A stretch of DNA of 64,000 nucleotides, from the NCBI RefSeq assembly GCF_964355755.1, contig NC_092675.1, forward strand, positions 11,113,312 through 11,177,311, written 5' to 3'. The notes beneath the pieces were generated by a model that ran no database searches, had not been told where the DNA came from, and worked only from the letters and a program-made list of their open reading frames with translations. A program made the position numbers and the translations under genes. Source of the DNA: Antedon mediterranea (taxonomy: Eukaryota; Echinodermata; Crinoidea; Comatulida; Antedonidae). Below are positions 46,601 through 51,321 of the stretch, piece by piece. Position 1 is the stretch's first letter. Each line of letters opens with the position of its first letter.

Positions 46601-48122
46601 ACTACAACTAAAGTCCGGTTTAAGAATACGGGCGTAAGTCTTGTGAAACGTATTTTTTTCAACAAAATATCATCTAGTAGGAAGCCCTATATTGTATTAG
46701 GGGCTAGACTAGGCCTGGGCTGTGTGGTGGGCCGGCGGGGGACATTTTGAAAAAAAATAACTACAAGCGAGACCAACAAGAAGGGAGCAACAGGCAGGCT
46801 TGACTTTATTTTAGTAGTAGTACTAGTAGGGTATGTTTAGAACAACATAACATAAAATAATGATTTTATTTTATAATTACTCCTCTCTAATGTTTCATAT
46901 GAACATACTAGATTATATTAAATTATTTAATATGTTTTATGGTGCCTCGCATTGTTGGTACAATAGTGCAGTTACACTTCGTACTGACTCGCTTGAATTG
47001 CAATTAACATGGTCACGTGGGCCGTTGACTCCACTGAATCCATGGCTTGCAGTTTGTCAATACCCGTACAGCTGTACTGGGCTAGCTATGCTTCCTATAC
47101 TAACTAACAAAGCTGCACCATAGAAACTACAGTTCTTACTTACCAATCAATCTGCTAGGGCCTAGCCATAGTCTTTTCTTCAAGATAGGAGTTGTTTTTT
47201 TGTTGTTAAAAAACGACAGAACTTTCTCACATCGTCATCTAGCCATATCACGCCGTATTTTTTTTGGTGATGACCTAGAGGTCACATACACGCAAAAGAA
47301 TCATACAATATGCATAATTCATAAGCTAATTCAGGTCAAGGGTTAAATTAAATCGGAAGCCAGCTGGCTGCCAGCCAACCAACCGACTTCCGTTTGACTA
47401 TTTTTTACTTTAAATTACGATTTTCTCAGGTTTTTTTCGATCCAATTTTTTTCCAAAGTGAATAACTTTTATGTATCATTAAAATGGCCTATTCAACAAA
47501 AATATTTTTAAACATTATTTGTTCAGGGGGACAATCGGGGGGACAATACATCTTTAATGTCCCACGCTAGTTTTTAGCTTTAATGAATGCGTGAATGGCT
47601 CTAGCTAGACCTGAAAGAGGATGGGATCGTAGTCCCGTCCCGTTGTACAACACGTTGTACGCTAATTCCCAACTTTTCAGACACACATTCTTTTAGCGTC
47701 GTTCGCTAAAACGCCATGGATCTGAACAGGGCCTTAACTGCTGTTATGTCTTCTTTCTCAAAGAATGCAGGTTGTCAGCAGCAATCTGAGATGTCACCTT
47801 CACTACCCTTTTATACCGACATGGTCATATAAGTAAATAAGTGTAAGTACAGTTATTTACCATAATTTGCTACAGCTTTTCCACCTTTAGCTCTAATTTC
47901 ATTTACAACCTTATCAGCTGCTCTTTGACTTTTTCCTCCACCTTTAATGTCTCCTCCAAGGTCATTCACTAAAACAGGAAAATAAAGTAAGATAAAGATA
48001 TTGATCCTAAATCTATACCATCTATTGATCAGGTCAAAAAATGATTTGAATGTAATAACAGTACATACCAACAATAGCAGCACCTCTTTCAGCAAACAAA
48101 AGGGCATATTCTCTACCAAGTC
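5570..48122 (-). CDS. HSD17B4: HSD17B4 ortholog, peroxisomal multifunctional enzyme type 2 (21 exons, first exon missing)
   Basis: The enzyme performs the second (hydratase 2) and third (D-3-hydroxyacyl-CoA dehydrogenase) steps of peroxisomal beta-oxidation of very-long-chain, branched and bile-acid-type acyl-CoAs. Exons in coding order: 48069-48122, 47861-47968, 31403-31462, 31231-31299, 29309-29458, 28751-28873, 26824-26940, 24784-24849, 24531-24593, 22295-22392, 21650-21728, 21353-21513, 20830-20953, 20435-20541, 18605-18740, 10876-10982, 10232-10318, 9794-9877, 7518-7659, 6640-6770, 5570-5659. All have AG/GT borders and phases that join without a stop, giving 2156 nt (about 718 residues). 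Family members are about 735 residues, so only a first exon of about 20 codons (start and TGxxxG glycines) is absent. The C-terminus AKL is a PTS1 signal. The intron 47860-31463 (16.4 kb) holds the BEL element. Borders were placed by eye; identity is very secure. Confidence 0.97.
9794..24849 (-). CDS. HSD17B4: HSD17B4 linker and 2-enoyl-CoA hydratase 2 (MaoC-like hot-dog) domain
   Basis: Exons 24784-24849, 24531-24593 and 22295-22392 form a linker rich in Glu, Ser and Asn that aligns poorly with vertebrates. Exons 21650-21728, 21353-21513, 20830-20953 and 20435-20541 encode the first hot-dog half ([39 protein letters not shown]). Exon 18605-18740 holds the hydratase 2 signature [17 protein letters not shown]. 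Its Asp and His, about residues 490 and 495 of the visible chain, correspond to the catalytic Asp510/His515 pair described for the human enzyme. Exon 10876-10982 adds [15 protein letters not shown]; 10232-10318 and 9794-9877 finish the domain. No broken residue was seen. The donor after 9794 reads GTCGGT, weaker than the others. Confidence 0.95.
10983..12293. other. Intronic stretch with no recognised gene
   Basis: This is intron of HSD17B4 upstream of exon 10876-10982. It is AT-rich. GGGCTGAATCGTCCCGGCC near 11668 recalls the GGACGATTCGGCCC phrase near 2745. No exon, RNA gene or complete element was seen. Confidence 0.5.
12294..13005. mobile_element. Noncoding DNA element with AGTCGCGTG ends and (GTCG)n blocks
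   Basis: AGTCGCGTG at 12294-12302 is inverted at 12972-12980. Each end is followed inward by a (GTCG)n-type tetranucleotide block (about 12325-12353 and 12935-12962). The interior is rich in GCGC and GTGCGCA words. There is no coding, and boundaries outside the short inverted repeat are uncertain. Confidence 0.5.
13020..13690 (-). pseudogene. LINE reverse transcriptase fragment
   Basis: Read on the minus strand, about 13647-13354 gives [10 protein letters not shown], a YADD-type catalytic box with Asn replacing one Asp, followed by a long helix region and [12 protein letters not shown]. Further frames down to about 13030 give [16 protein letters not shown] and [11 protein letters not shown], the usual order in CR1/jockey-type elements. 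Several frame breaks and the altered catalytic box mark it as dead. Confidence 0.75.
13847..14455 (+). pseudogene. LINE 3' end (C-terminal coding remnant plus tail)
   Basis: The start reads [19 protein letters not shown], a C-terminal phrase common in non-LTR ORF2 proteins, then a frame with [12 protein letters not shown]. It ends with a GGATCAATAAAATATTG tail followed by an A-rich stretch at about 14440-14455. It lies head-to-head with the minus-strand fragment at 13020-13690. Confidence 0.7.
14457..15708. repeat. Minisatellite, 13 units of about 96 or 103 bp
   Basis: The word AACTTTAG recurs at 14461, 14561, 14657, 14760, 14863, 14966, 15069, 15172, 15268, 15364, 15460, 15556 and 15652. 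Periods are 100, 96, five of 103, then five of 96. The 7-bp difference lies in the G-run (GATGGGGGGTGGGGG against GATGTGGG). The array starts right after a LINE A-rich tail and ends about 6 bp before a hairpin-ended element. Confidence 0.95.
15715..16317 (+). mobile_element. Nonautonomous hairpin-ended element, copy 1
   Basis: It begins ATTACCTCCGCCAAGGAGGT and ends with the hairpin GTACTC-TCG-GAGTAC followed by CCTCTAG and then T. A hairpin just before CTAG|T is the Helitron-type 3' end, but the 5' end does not start with TC, so family assignment is open. The 5' part has a (TG)n run and reads as open frame by chance. It contains a tRNA-like segment on the minus strand. Copy 2 is at 17791-18345. 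Confidence 0.7.
16105..16175 (-). other. tRNA-Glu(CUC)-like segment inside the repeat
   Basis: On the minus strand I read TGGTGTAATGGTTA (A-box-like), then an anticodon loop CTCTCAC as in tRNA-Glu, then GGTTCAAGTCC (perfect B box). The acceptor stem does not pair convincingly. It is probably a SINE-type internal promoter and not a working tRNA gene. Confidence 0.6.
16660..17553. repeat. Satellite of about 19 units derived from a MITE terminus
   Basis: The unit reads TTTGCTACTGTACTACTTCT, then AAAGCTCTGTCTACACTATC, then AAACTACTAG. Two versions occur: about 50 bp (TTTGCTACTG) and about 46 bp (TTCACTG). The right half of the array alternates long and short almost regularly. The last unit runs directly into the MITE at 17554-17729, whose end has the same sequence. 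Confidence 0.95.
17554..17729. mobile_element. MITE, 176 bp, with AAAGCTCTGTCTAC inverted ends
   Basis: The left end AAAGCTCTGTCTACACTATC matches the inverted right end GATAGCGTAGACAGAGCTTT with one mismatch. The short noncoding interior carries paired words GATGTGCTC and GTGCACATC. A possible TA duplication flanks it. It is the source of the adjacent satellite unit. Confidence 0.8.
17791..18345 (+). mobile_element. Nonautonomous hairpin-ended element, copy 2
   Basis: It shares with 15715-16317 the ATTACCTCCGCCAAGGAGGT start, the TGTGAACAGCCTGGAGGCCA and AAGGTCATAGGTCAAGGTCA segments, a poly-A-rich middle, a tRNA-like part and the GTACTCTCGGAGTAC hairpin before CTAG|T. It differs by small indels, mainly in the A runs. 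Confidence 0.75.
18149..18217 (-). other. tRNA-Glu-like segment inside copy 2
   Basis: The segment is the same as at 16105-16175, with TGGTGTAATGGTTA, CTCTCAC and GGTTCAAGTC. The D-side and acceptor bases differ slightly. It is not a functional tRNA by inspection. Confidence 0.5.
20166..20270. repeat. Short imperfect hairpin repeat
   Basis: GAGGTGTCAAATATAAG is followed about 60 bp later by its inverted version CTTATATTTCACCTC. The loop itself contains GGGAATATATTTCCC. It lies in the intron between exons 18605-18740 and 20435-20541; no other gene was seen at 18780-20430. Confidence 0.5.
21105..21330. mobile_element. Possible small MITE
   Basis: TTATACCCTTTTCACA near 21108 and the inverted TGCAAAAAGGGTATTA near 21311 form imperfect ends, each followed inward by an AACTTGT phrase. 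The interior is noncoding. Boundaries are uncertain. Confidence 0.4.
22490..24103. mobile_element. Noncoding element with hairpin ends and GTTATCCGC termini
   Basis: The left side starts with a perfect hairpin (AACTCGTCA-CTT-TGACGAGTT, 22490-22510) followed by AGTTATCCGC. The right side ends with a 14-bp-stem hairpin AGTTATCCGCTTGG-TATA-(inverse) at 24072-24103. The 10-bp GTTATCCGC word is thus inverted at the two ends. The interior is AT-rich with repeated GATGACGTCA and GCGCGC words and no coding. It could be Helitron/Helentron-like. Confidence 0.55.
24900..24970 (-). mobile_element. Truncated end of the 15715-16317 element family
   Basis: Read on the minus strand this resembles the last 70 bp of the hairpin-ended element (CCTACATAA..ATTC, ACAGTAGGCGGAGGT, ACTCTC). 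Only that end is present. Confidence 0.55.
25030..25830. repeat. Tandem repeat, about 330-bp period, about 2.5 units
   Basis: Three successive blocks share GAGAGTTGATTTTTTCAAA, ATGAAACATTTTACAAAAAA, TTGACCCTC and CACCTCAAAAGTATGC. They diverge by roughly 20-25 percent. They are intronic and noncoding. Confidence 0.75.
25878..25995. repeat. GC-rich motif array, GGGGCGACTTTGCGATG type
   Basis: About six degenerate units of the 16-bp motif end in GGGGCGACTTGACTAGC. The same motif and the same CGACTTGACT border occur at the ends of the 56.9-62.6 kb element, so this is a solitary end of that family. Confidence 0.75.
26824..48122 (-). CDS. HSD17B4: HSD17B4 N-terminal short-chain dehydrogenase domain, exons 1-7 of those visible
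   Basis: Seven exons (48069-48122 to 26824-26940) encode visible residues 1-227. In order I see [15 protein letters not shown] (end of the Rossmann glycine loop and helix), VNDLGGD (Asp that in this family selects NAD), the SDR motif NNAG in exon 31231-31299, then [16 protein letters not shown]. The catalytic serine region is followed by YSSAK, the Tyr-x3-Lys pair, split over exons 29309-29458 and 28751-28873. Exon 26824-26940 carries the CHESC and GAGW segments typical of the D-specific peroxisomal dehydrogenase. The residues needed for catalysis are present. The preceding exon must end in phase 1, because 48122 starts with the last two bases of a glycine codon. Confidence 0.95.
26964..27007. 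repeat. Microsatellite (TTATTACTA)n, left part
   Basis: This trinucleotide-like TTA/CTA run is cut by the Helitron inserted at 27008. Confidence 0.8.
27008..28304 (-). mobile_element. Nonautonomous Helitron, copy A (1297 bp)
   Basis: On the minus strand it starts A|TCTATATATAAATTTACG at 28304. It ends with the hairpin GGTACGC-GAGCGAAGCGA-GCGTGCC, then ATCTAG|T at 27008. The TC start, hairpin, CTAG end and insertion between A and T fit canonical Helitron rules. It sits inside a microsatellite with no target duplication. No Rep/helicase coding is present. A second, inverted and larger copy is at about 49823-51321. Confidence 0.8.
28305..28515. repeat. Microsatellite (ATTACTACT / ATTATTACTAA)n, right part
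   Basis: About 210 bp of ATT/ACT trinucleotides with a recurring TAAATTATTACTATT phrase. It continues the run at 26964-27007 beyond the Helitron. Confidence 0.9.
29680..30890. repeat. Inverted-repeat element with one duplicated arm
   Basis: The left arm (about 29684-29960) includes GTTGAAATGAACATCATTTCC and ATGGTTGGTTTTAGACCACC. It is matched inverted at about 30350-30620 (GGTGGTCTAAATCCAACCAT) and again at about 30640-30890. The centre (30060-30340) is unique. Short open stretches within it show no domain. It lies in the intron between exons 29309-29458 and 31231-31299. Confidence 0.75.
31755..31990 (+). pseudogene. LINE C-terminal fragment
   Basis: The plus frame reads [20 protein letters not shown], then [12 protein letters not shown], then [27 protein letters not shown]. 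This is the usual C-terminal region of non-LTR retrotransposon proteins. It holds at least two stops and its boundaries are vague. Confidence 0.65.
32070..32870. repeat. Degenerate tandem repeat, about 110-130-bp period
   Basis: About seven blocks share GAGCTAAGAAAATT, TAGAGCTGCTAGGTCC.TGG, AAATTGCA.TTATA, ATGAAACGAAATTATA and ACAGGACCAGCCC.CCATGG. A single stray unit occurs near 7105-7145. It is noncoding. Confidence 0.75.
33958..35243. mobile_element. piggyBac-like nonautonomous element, 1286 bp, TTAA duplication
   Basis: TTAA at 33954-33957 and at 35244-35247 flanks ends AGGGAAGGTCAAACCTGA and inverted GGCTTGACCTTCCCT. Exact TTAA duplication is typical of piggyBac transposons. There is no transposase. 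It carries an exon-like open stretch at 34552-34710. Confidence 0.75.
34552..34710 (+). pseudogene. Exon-like ORF inside the TTAA element
   Basis: ATG at 34552 opens a 53-codon stretch ([20 protein letters not shown], then [20 protein letters not shown], then WCTCGLC) that ends at a good splice donor, TGT|GTAAGA at 34711. The WCxCGxC pattern recalls the zinc-binding domain shared by P2X7 C-termini and several invertebrate and transposon proteins. It may be a captured first exon or a remnant of the autonomous element's own gene. Expression is unknown. Confidence 0.45.
35540..36240 (+). pseudogene. LINE fragment, linker to start of reverse transcriptase
   Basis: The plus strand encodes [20 protein letters not shown], then [15 protein letters not shown], then in a shifted frame [14 protein letters not shown] and [12 protein letters not shown]. 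This is the usual lead-in to the RT domain of jockey/CR1-like LINEs. It contains several stops. The BEL/Pao element at 36302 inserted in or next to its downstream part. Confidence 0.65.
36302..37072 (+). repeat. BEL/Pao 5' LTR (771 bp)
   Basis: It starts TGTAGAAGCCATTGCTTCTA and ends CTCGACAGTAATA. It is near-identical to 42784-43557. The transcription start is not determined; TATATAAAG at about 36990 is a possible TATA box. Confidence 0.92.
37103..38785 (+). pseudogene. BEL/Pao gag, interrupted by TAG and by a LINE
   Basis: The gag frame starts at ATG 37103. After 171 codons it meets TAG (37616-37618), followed directly by ATG in the same frame, and continues to 38785. The first part is charged and coiled-coil-like. 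The second holds a DUF1759-type segment ([20 protein letters not shown]) and a zinc knuckle [14 protein letters not shown] (C-x2-C-x4-H-x4-C). TAG is one change from a Gln codon, so either a point mutation or readthrough is possible. At about 38786 the frame runs into a LINE fragment, giving a chimeric open frame to 39406. Confidence 0.85.
38786..39556 (+). mobile_element. 5'-truncated LINE inserted in the BEL gag
   Basis: The open frame up to 39406 encodes the end of a reverse transcriptase ([20 protein letters not shown], then [20 protein letters not shown], then [13 protein letters not shown]). It then has an AATAAAA and a TTATC-type simple repeat tail (39526-39556). The sequences CAAAGA before and CAAGA after may be an imperfect target duplication. 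The host gag frame resumes with a second knuckle, [14 protein letters not shown]. The ORF2 end resembles Rex1/CR1-like families. Confidence 0.85.
39562..41331 (+). pseudogene. BEL/Pao gag end, protease and reverse transcriptase
   Basis: The open frame from 39562 holds the second and third zinc knuckles ([27 protein letters not shown]). Next comes the protease-like segment [16 protein letters not shown] (DPGS where many aspartic proteases have DSG/DTG). The Pao RT follows with [20 protein letters not shown] and the catalytic box FYVDDCLVS. An exact 14-bp tandem duplication (41297-41310 and 41311-41324) shifts the frame and stops it at 41331. RT motifs before the break look intact. Confidence 0.88.
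41325..41764 (+). pseudogene. BEL/Pao pol, connection region and start of RNase H
   Basis: This frame continues the pol sequence after the 14-bp duplication ([20 protein letters not shown], then [20 protein letters not shown], then [17 protein letters not shown]). The last contains the first RNase H Asp. It ends in TAG because of a small indel near 41748. Confidence 0.82.
41753..42115 (+). pseudogene. BEL/Pao RNase H remainder
   Basis: The frame gives [20 protein letters not shown], then [15 protein letters not shown], then [10 protein letters not shown]. These hold the further Glu and Asp residues of the RNase H active site. A third frame break near 42090 leads to the TGA at 42113-42115. 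Confidence 0.82.
42106..42600 (+). pseudogene. BEL/Pao region before integrase, truncated
   Basis: Frames read [20 protein letters not shown], then [16 protein letters not shown], then after a TAG at about 42429 [18 protein letters not shown], which normally leads into the integrase zinc-binding domain. Nothing with HHCC or D,D-35-E pattern follows before the right LTR at 42784, so the integrase core is deleted. Confidence 0.75.
42784..43557 (+). repeat. BEL/Pao 3' LTR (774 bp)
   Basis: Near-identical copy of 36302-37072. It is preceded by the purine tract AAGGGGCCGGAA and followed by AGTTC. Confidence 0.92.
43563..45553. other. Intronic stretch, mostly unassigned
   Basis: 43563-43750 may continue the LINE interrupted by the BEL element. 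44640-44960 shares words with the 22.9-23.2 kb part of the 22490-24103 element (GATGACATCACAACATCC, TAATGACCCAC-like). I see nothing else, and no exon. Confidence 0.45.
45558..47553. mobile_element. TTAA-flanked nonautonomous element, 1996 bp
   Basis: TTAA at 45554-45557 and 47554-47557 flanks AGTTGTATTGTCCCCC and inverted GGGGGACAATACATCT. Inward, AAAGTTATTCACTTTCGG pairs with CAAAGTGAATAACTTTT. It is piggyBac-like by target site. There is no transposase. It has a nested MITE at 45729-46635. Confidence 0.75.
45729..46635. mobile_element. MITE nested in the TTAA element
   Basis: ACGCCCGTATTCTTAAACCG plus GACTTTAGTCGTAGTT is matched inverted at 46590-46635. Internal copies of the CGACTTAGTT-like word occur near both ends. 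It is noncoding. Confidence 0.8.
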
Positions 48123-48438
48123 CTGTAACAGTAATGGAATAACAATACAATTGTAACCCATGATGGAGCCTGTTAAAACTCGTAGAGTAGTTCTACAACA
48201 GTTAACCTTATTTAACGTTTAGATTTTTACCTTAATTAACTTACCATTACACTTAAAACTTTGATGATCAAAACATTAGATTTTTAAATATATAGATTTT
48301 CCATTTTAACTTTGTGAGAATTATATAAATAAGGCCAAGTAATAAAAATTAAATGTTTCTCGTCTTATTTCAAAACCCAGCCATGCGAAAATACTAAGAG
48401 CACAGTGAACCATGAGCCAGTCACCCATGCATTGTTAA

Positions 48439-48620
48439 AGGGTCTTTTACATCTGCTCCGGCTGCGCACGGCTCCGGTCTGGCGAAACGAACGCCAATGT
48501 TTTGCTTTCACGACTCTCTATGCTGCTATGTGCCAATCGATATGCGTGTAGCCGCATAAAAACAAAATATTGATATTCGATTGGATTTGGCCGCGCCGGA
48601 ACAGGTGTGAAAGACCCTTT
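48439..48620. mobile_element. Small MITE with AGGGTCTTTYACA ends
   Basis: AGGGTCTTTTACATCTGC, then TCCGGC, is mirrored by GCCGGAACAGGTGTGAAAGA, then CCCT. TTAA is present on both sides (48435-48438 and about 48621-48624). It lies immediately left of the next element. Confidence 0.7.
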
Positions 48621-48629
48621 TTAAACAAA

Positions 48630-49453
48630 GGCCCTGTTTCTGCTGCCAACTAAATACCGTATATTATACGGTATTTTTTTAATACCGTATATATACGGTA
48701 TATTTTTGGCAGCAGAAACTGCGCTCATAAAAAATATACCGTATTTTGTATACCGTATTTTCCCCACAAAATTTGTGGATAAAATACGGTATTTACAAAT
48801 TTATACCGTATTTTTTGTACCCGTTTCTGCTGCCAATAAAAAATACCGTATTTTTTTTTTACATGACAAAAGGTCACCATTCGTGTTTTTATTTTCTGTC
48901 GCTGTTAGCTGCTTTACACACATGTATAGATATATTCGGCGAAAATGTGGAGCGAATACGTCACAGTTTTACTAACTAAATGTGTGTGGGGAAGCTAAAA
49001 TGTCTGACCAACTAAAAGGTAATAAAAGGGACAACCACATTTATAAAGACATTTCTAAAAAAATAAAGCAGGAGTATGGAATAGACTTGTCTCCAAAGCA
49101 AGTAAACTCAAAGCTGAAGAGCCTGCAAAAGCAGTACAACATTGAAAAATACAATAACTCGGGGAGGGAACAAATTAATTGTCCCCATTACGATGTTTTC
49201 TGTGCTCTCACAACATCTCTATCACTAGGGCTAGGCTGTTGAAAGTGAGACGTAAAACTTCCTTTATTGCGACTTTTAATTATCGATCAAATAAATGAAT
49301 GGCAATTTGGGTAAAAAAGATGAAATTTAACACGACCACCCAAGAAGTATTGTTAGCAGAAACGGGGTACTAAAAAATACGGTATAAAAAATACCGTATT
49401 TTATACCGTATTTTTATACCGTATTTTGAGCAGTTGCAGCAGAAACAGGCCCA
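48630..49453. mobile_element. Harbinger-like nonautonomous element with ATACCGTATTT repeats
   Basis: GGCCCTGTTTCTGCTGC at the left is inverted at the right (GCAGCAGAAACAGGCCC), with AAA on both sides as a possible 3-bp duplication. Both flanks inside carry many ATACCGTATTTT copies in both orientations. It contains a Myb/SANT-like coding remnant, a feature of PIF/Harbinger elements. No nuclease is present. Confidence 0.7.
48945..49242 (+). pseudogene. Myb/SANT-like DNA-binding domain remnant
   Basis: The first frame from ATG 48945 reads MWSEYVTVLLTKCVWG. A +1 shift near 48990-49000 leads to MSDQLKGNKRDNHIYKDISK, then LSPKQVNSKLKSLQKQYN and CPHYDVF. Together these fit a trihelix/Myb-SANT-like domain as in the second protein of PIF/Harbinger transposons. 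The frame break and the lack of a further domain argue against a working gene. Confidence 0.55.
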
Positions 49454-50316
49454 AAGGAAACTTCTTCACTGGACACATTAAACCCAGTGTATTTAATGAA
49501 ACGCTGATTAGTCAAATGGTCAGTTACATGATTTCAGATTACACGATTGCCTGTTTAGGGAGGTAGCAGACACCCCCTTAATTATTGGACTCTACCAGAT
49601 GTGTTGATCTTGGTGTACCACAATCTCTCATGGAACCATGAAGAACACATGAGGTGATAGGTAGTATTTTGGGTACATGGATTAGGTGATACGAATGGAA
49701 AATAATGGATTTCCTAAGTTATATATTTTAAGATATATAGTTAGCCTACTTCTAGGGCCTAGGCCTAGCCCTAGTGATTTTTTTGCATACTTTGTGAGCA
49801 TGATGACCCTTTATGAAAATAGCTAGGTATATAAATCTCGTGAACCTACATGTAAATTGCATGTTACTTCTAGAATGTTTACCCGATGGTATATAAAGTT
49901 GCTTGTACTTTCGGTAACTGATTTTAACCACCTGGTGTAACCCTGTTTACTAATTAAATACGAGGATGCTTTACCTATATATCTCTTCCTATGATAATTG
50001 TTTTTAAATTAACAGCTGAAAACTGGTTGAACAGCTCGAGTACAGCCTCATAATGTTCAAGATTTAATATACGTTTATACAGATGTATTGATTTGCTATA
50101 AATGGAACATTCCAATCTCTCTCCAATTCCAACCTCAGGCGTCGTAATAACACAAAGGCAATTTAAGTACACTCATTTTACTTAGTTTTACTGTGTTTAG
50201 TAGTATTATTTGTAAAACATGAAAACAATCAATATTTCGCTACTGAATGGATGAATATATTTAAAAATTGCACCTATTCTCTTCCCCAAATTAAGTTTGT
50301 TTAAATTTGACTCAAA

Positions 50317-51106
50317 CAATAGACACGTTTCGCGCTCGAGAGGTCACCGTCAGTTTGACCTTTTAGTGGGTATACAATGGTAAACAAACACAGCGAGAGG
50401 TATGTTAAACTAAAGCATGGGAGAACTGAGAAATGATCATCTTAAAAAGCAATCGTCAAAACTAGCCTTTTGATGGAATGGCATGGTAAGGATGTTATTT
50501 ATTTTCTAAACTTATATTCTATATTCACTGTAGAATTATTTGGGCATTTGGTTTGGAATCATCGACTTTATTTATGTATTGTCATTTTTGGTTTAATTTA
50601 ATACATGTTAACTGTTGATTTTATTTACAAATGTTGCGTAAATATATTAATTATTATCTTTCATTCTTCTTCATGCTCCTATTGCATCTTCCATGTATTA
50701 TGTGATGTTCTTCGGCGCTAAAACAGACACCCAAGCCTCCTAGGCCTAGTAGACGAAGTACCGCATCAGGCAACGCCACCGGGCGGGCGGAGAGGCACGA
50801 GCACATCGTGGACGTACCTTTCCTTGAAAAATTTCGAAGATTTTGCGCCACTATCCTTCGGAGCCGACGCAAACCACTCAGCAAGTGTTTGAAAATTAAA
50901 AACAGGAATATTATTCAGTGATTTTGTGTAGTTAAATTCACGATTTATCCAACATATACAACATTTATGATGCACCTTGCAACAAAAGCACTCGGCAGTC
51001 GCCATTTCGCTATGCTTCAACACGCACTAGGCGAGAGGTGTTCGGTTTGTTTACAAATCTATACCCACTATTTCTGATTGGTCGCGAGCGAGAAACGTGT
51101 CTATTG
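50317..51106. mobile_element. hAT-like nonautonomous element nested in Helitron copy B
   Basis: The ends CAATAGACACGTTTC and inverted GAAACGTGTCTATTG enclose sequence that interrupts the alignment with Helitron copy A. Flanking octamers GACTCAAA and GTCTCATA match at six of eight positions, compatible with an old 8-bp duplication. It contains an exon-like ORF on the minus strand. Confidence 0.65.
50818..51005 (-). pseudogene. Cys-rich exon-like ORF in the nested element
   Basis: ATG at 51005 (context GCGAAATGG) opens 62 codons, MATAECFCCKVHHKCCICWI, then FQTLAEWFASAPK, then FFKER. It ends at a good splice donor, AAAG|GTACGT. The clustered Cys and His could bind zinc, but I do not recognise the family. 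Local GC content is higher than its surroundings. It is likely a captured first exon or the first exon of the autonomous relative. Confidence 0.4.
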
Positions 51107-51321
51107 GTCTCATAAGTAATTCCTAGAGTGCTAATTTTAGTTGAGTACATAAATCACTGTGTCTATTTACTCGTTCCTGTAAACGACATGTATTATTATG
51201 TCCTGCGGAGCGGTACGTATTTGAAATCGCCAGTTTCTTAACGCTGAAATTACTATGTATTCGAGAACCATCTGTGGGCATGACCTAGATGGTACGCAAG
51301 CGAAGGGAGCGTATCATCTAG

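Larger units (their letters stand above)
49823..51321 (+). mobile_element. Nonautonomous Helitron, copy B, with nested insertion
   Basis: It is homologous to 27008-28304 but inverted: TTCTAGAATGTTTACCCGAT near 49872, then ACCACCTGGTGTAACCCTG. The 3' hairpin GGTACGC..GCGTATC is followed by ATCTAG|T at 51321. The 5' boundary is approximate. The 790-bp nested element at 50317-51106 is absent from copy A. Confidence 0.75.

Noticed and set aside
46860-47123. 87-codon open frame
   Set aside because: Inside a TTAA-flanked noncoding element, without domain or splice signals.
48430-48620. HSD17B4 first exon or CpG-type promoter near GCTCCGGCTGCGCACGGC
   Set aside because: The GC-rich words are part of a small MITE with inverted AGGGTCTTT ends, and no TGxxxG coding is present.
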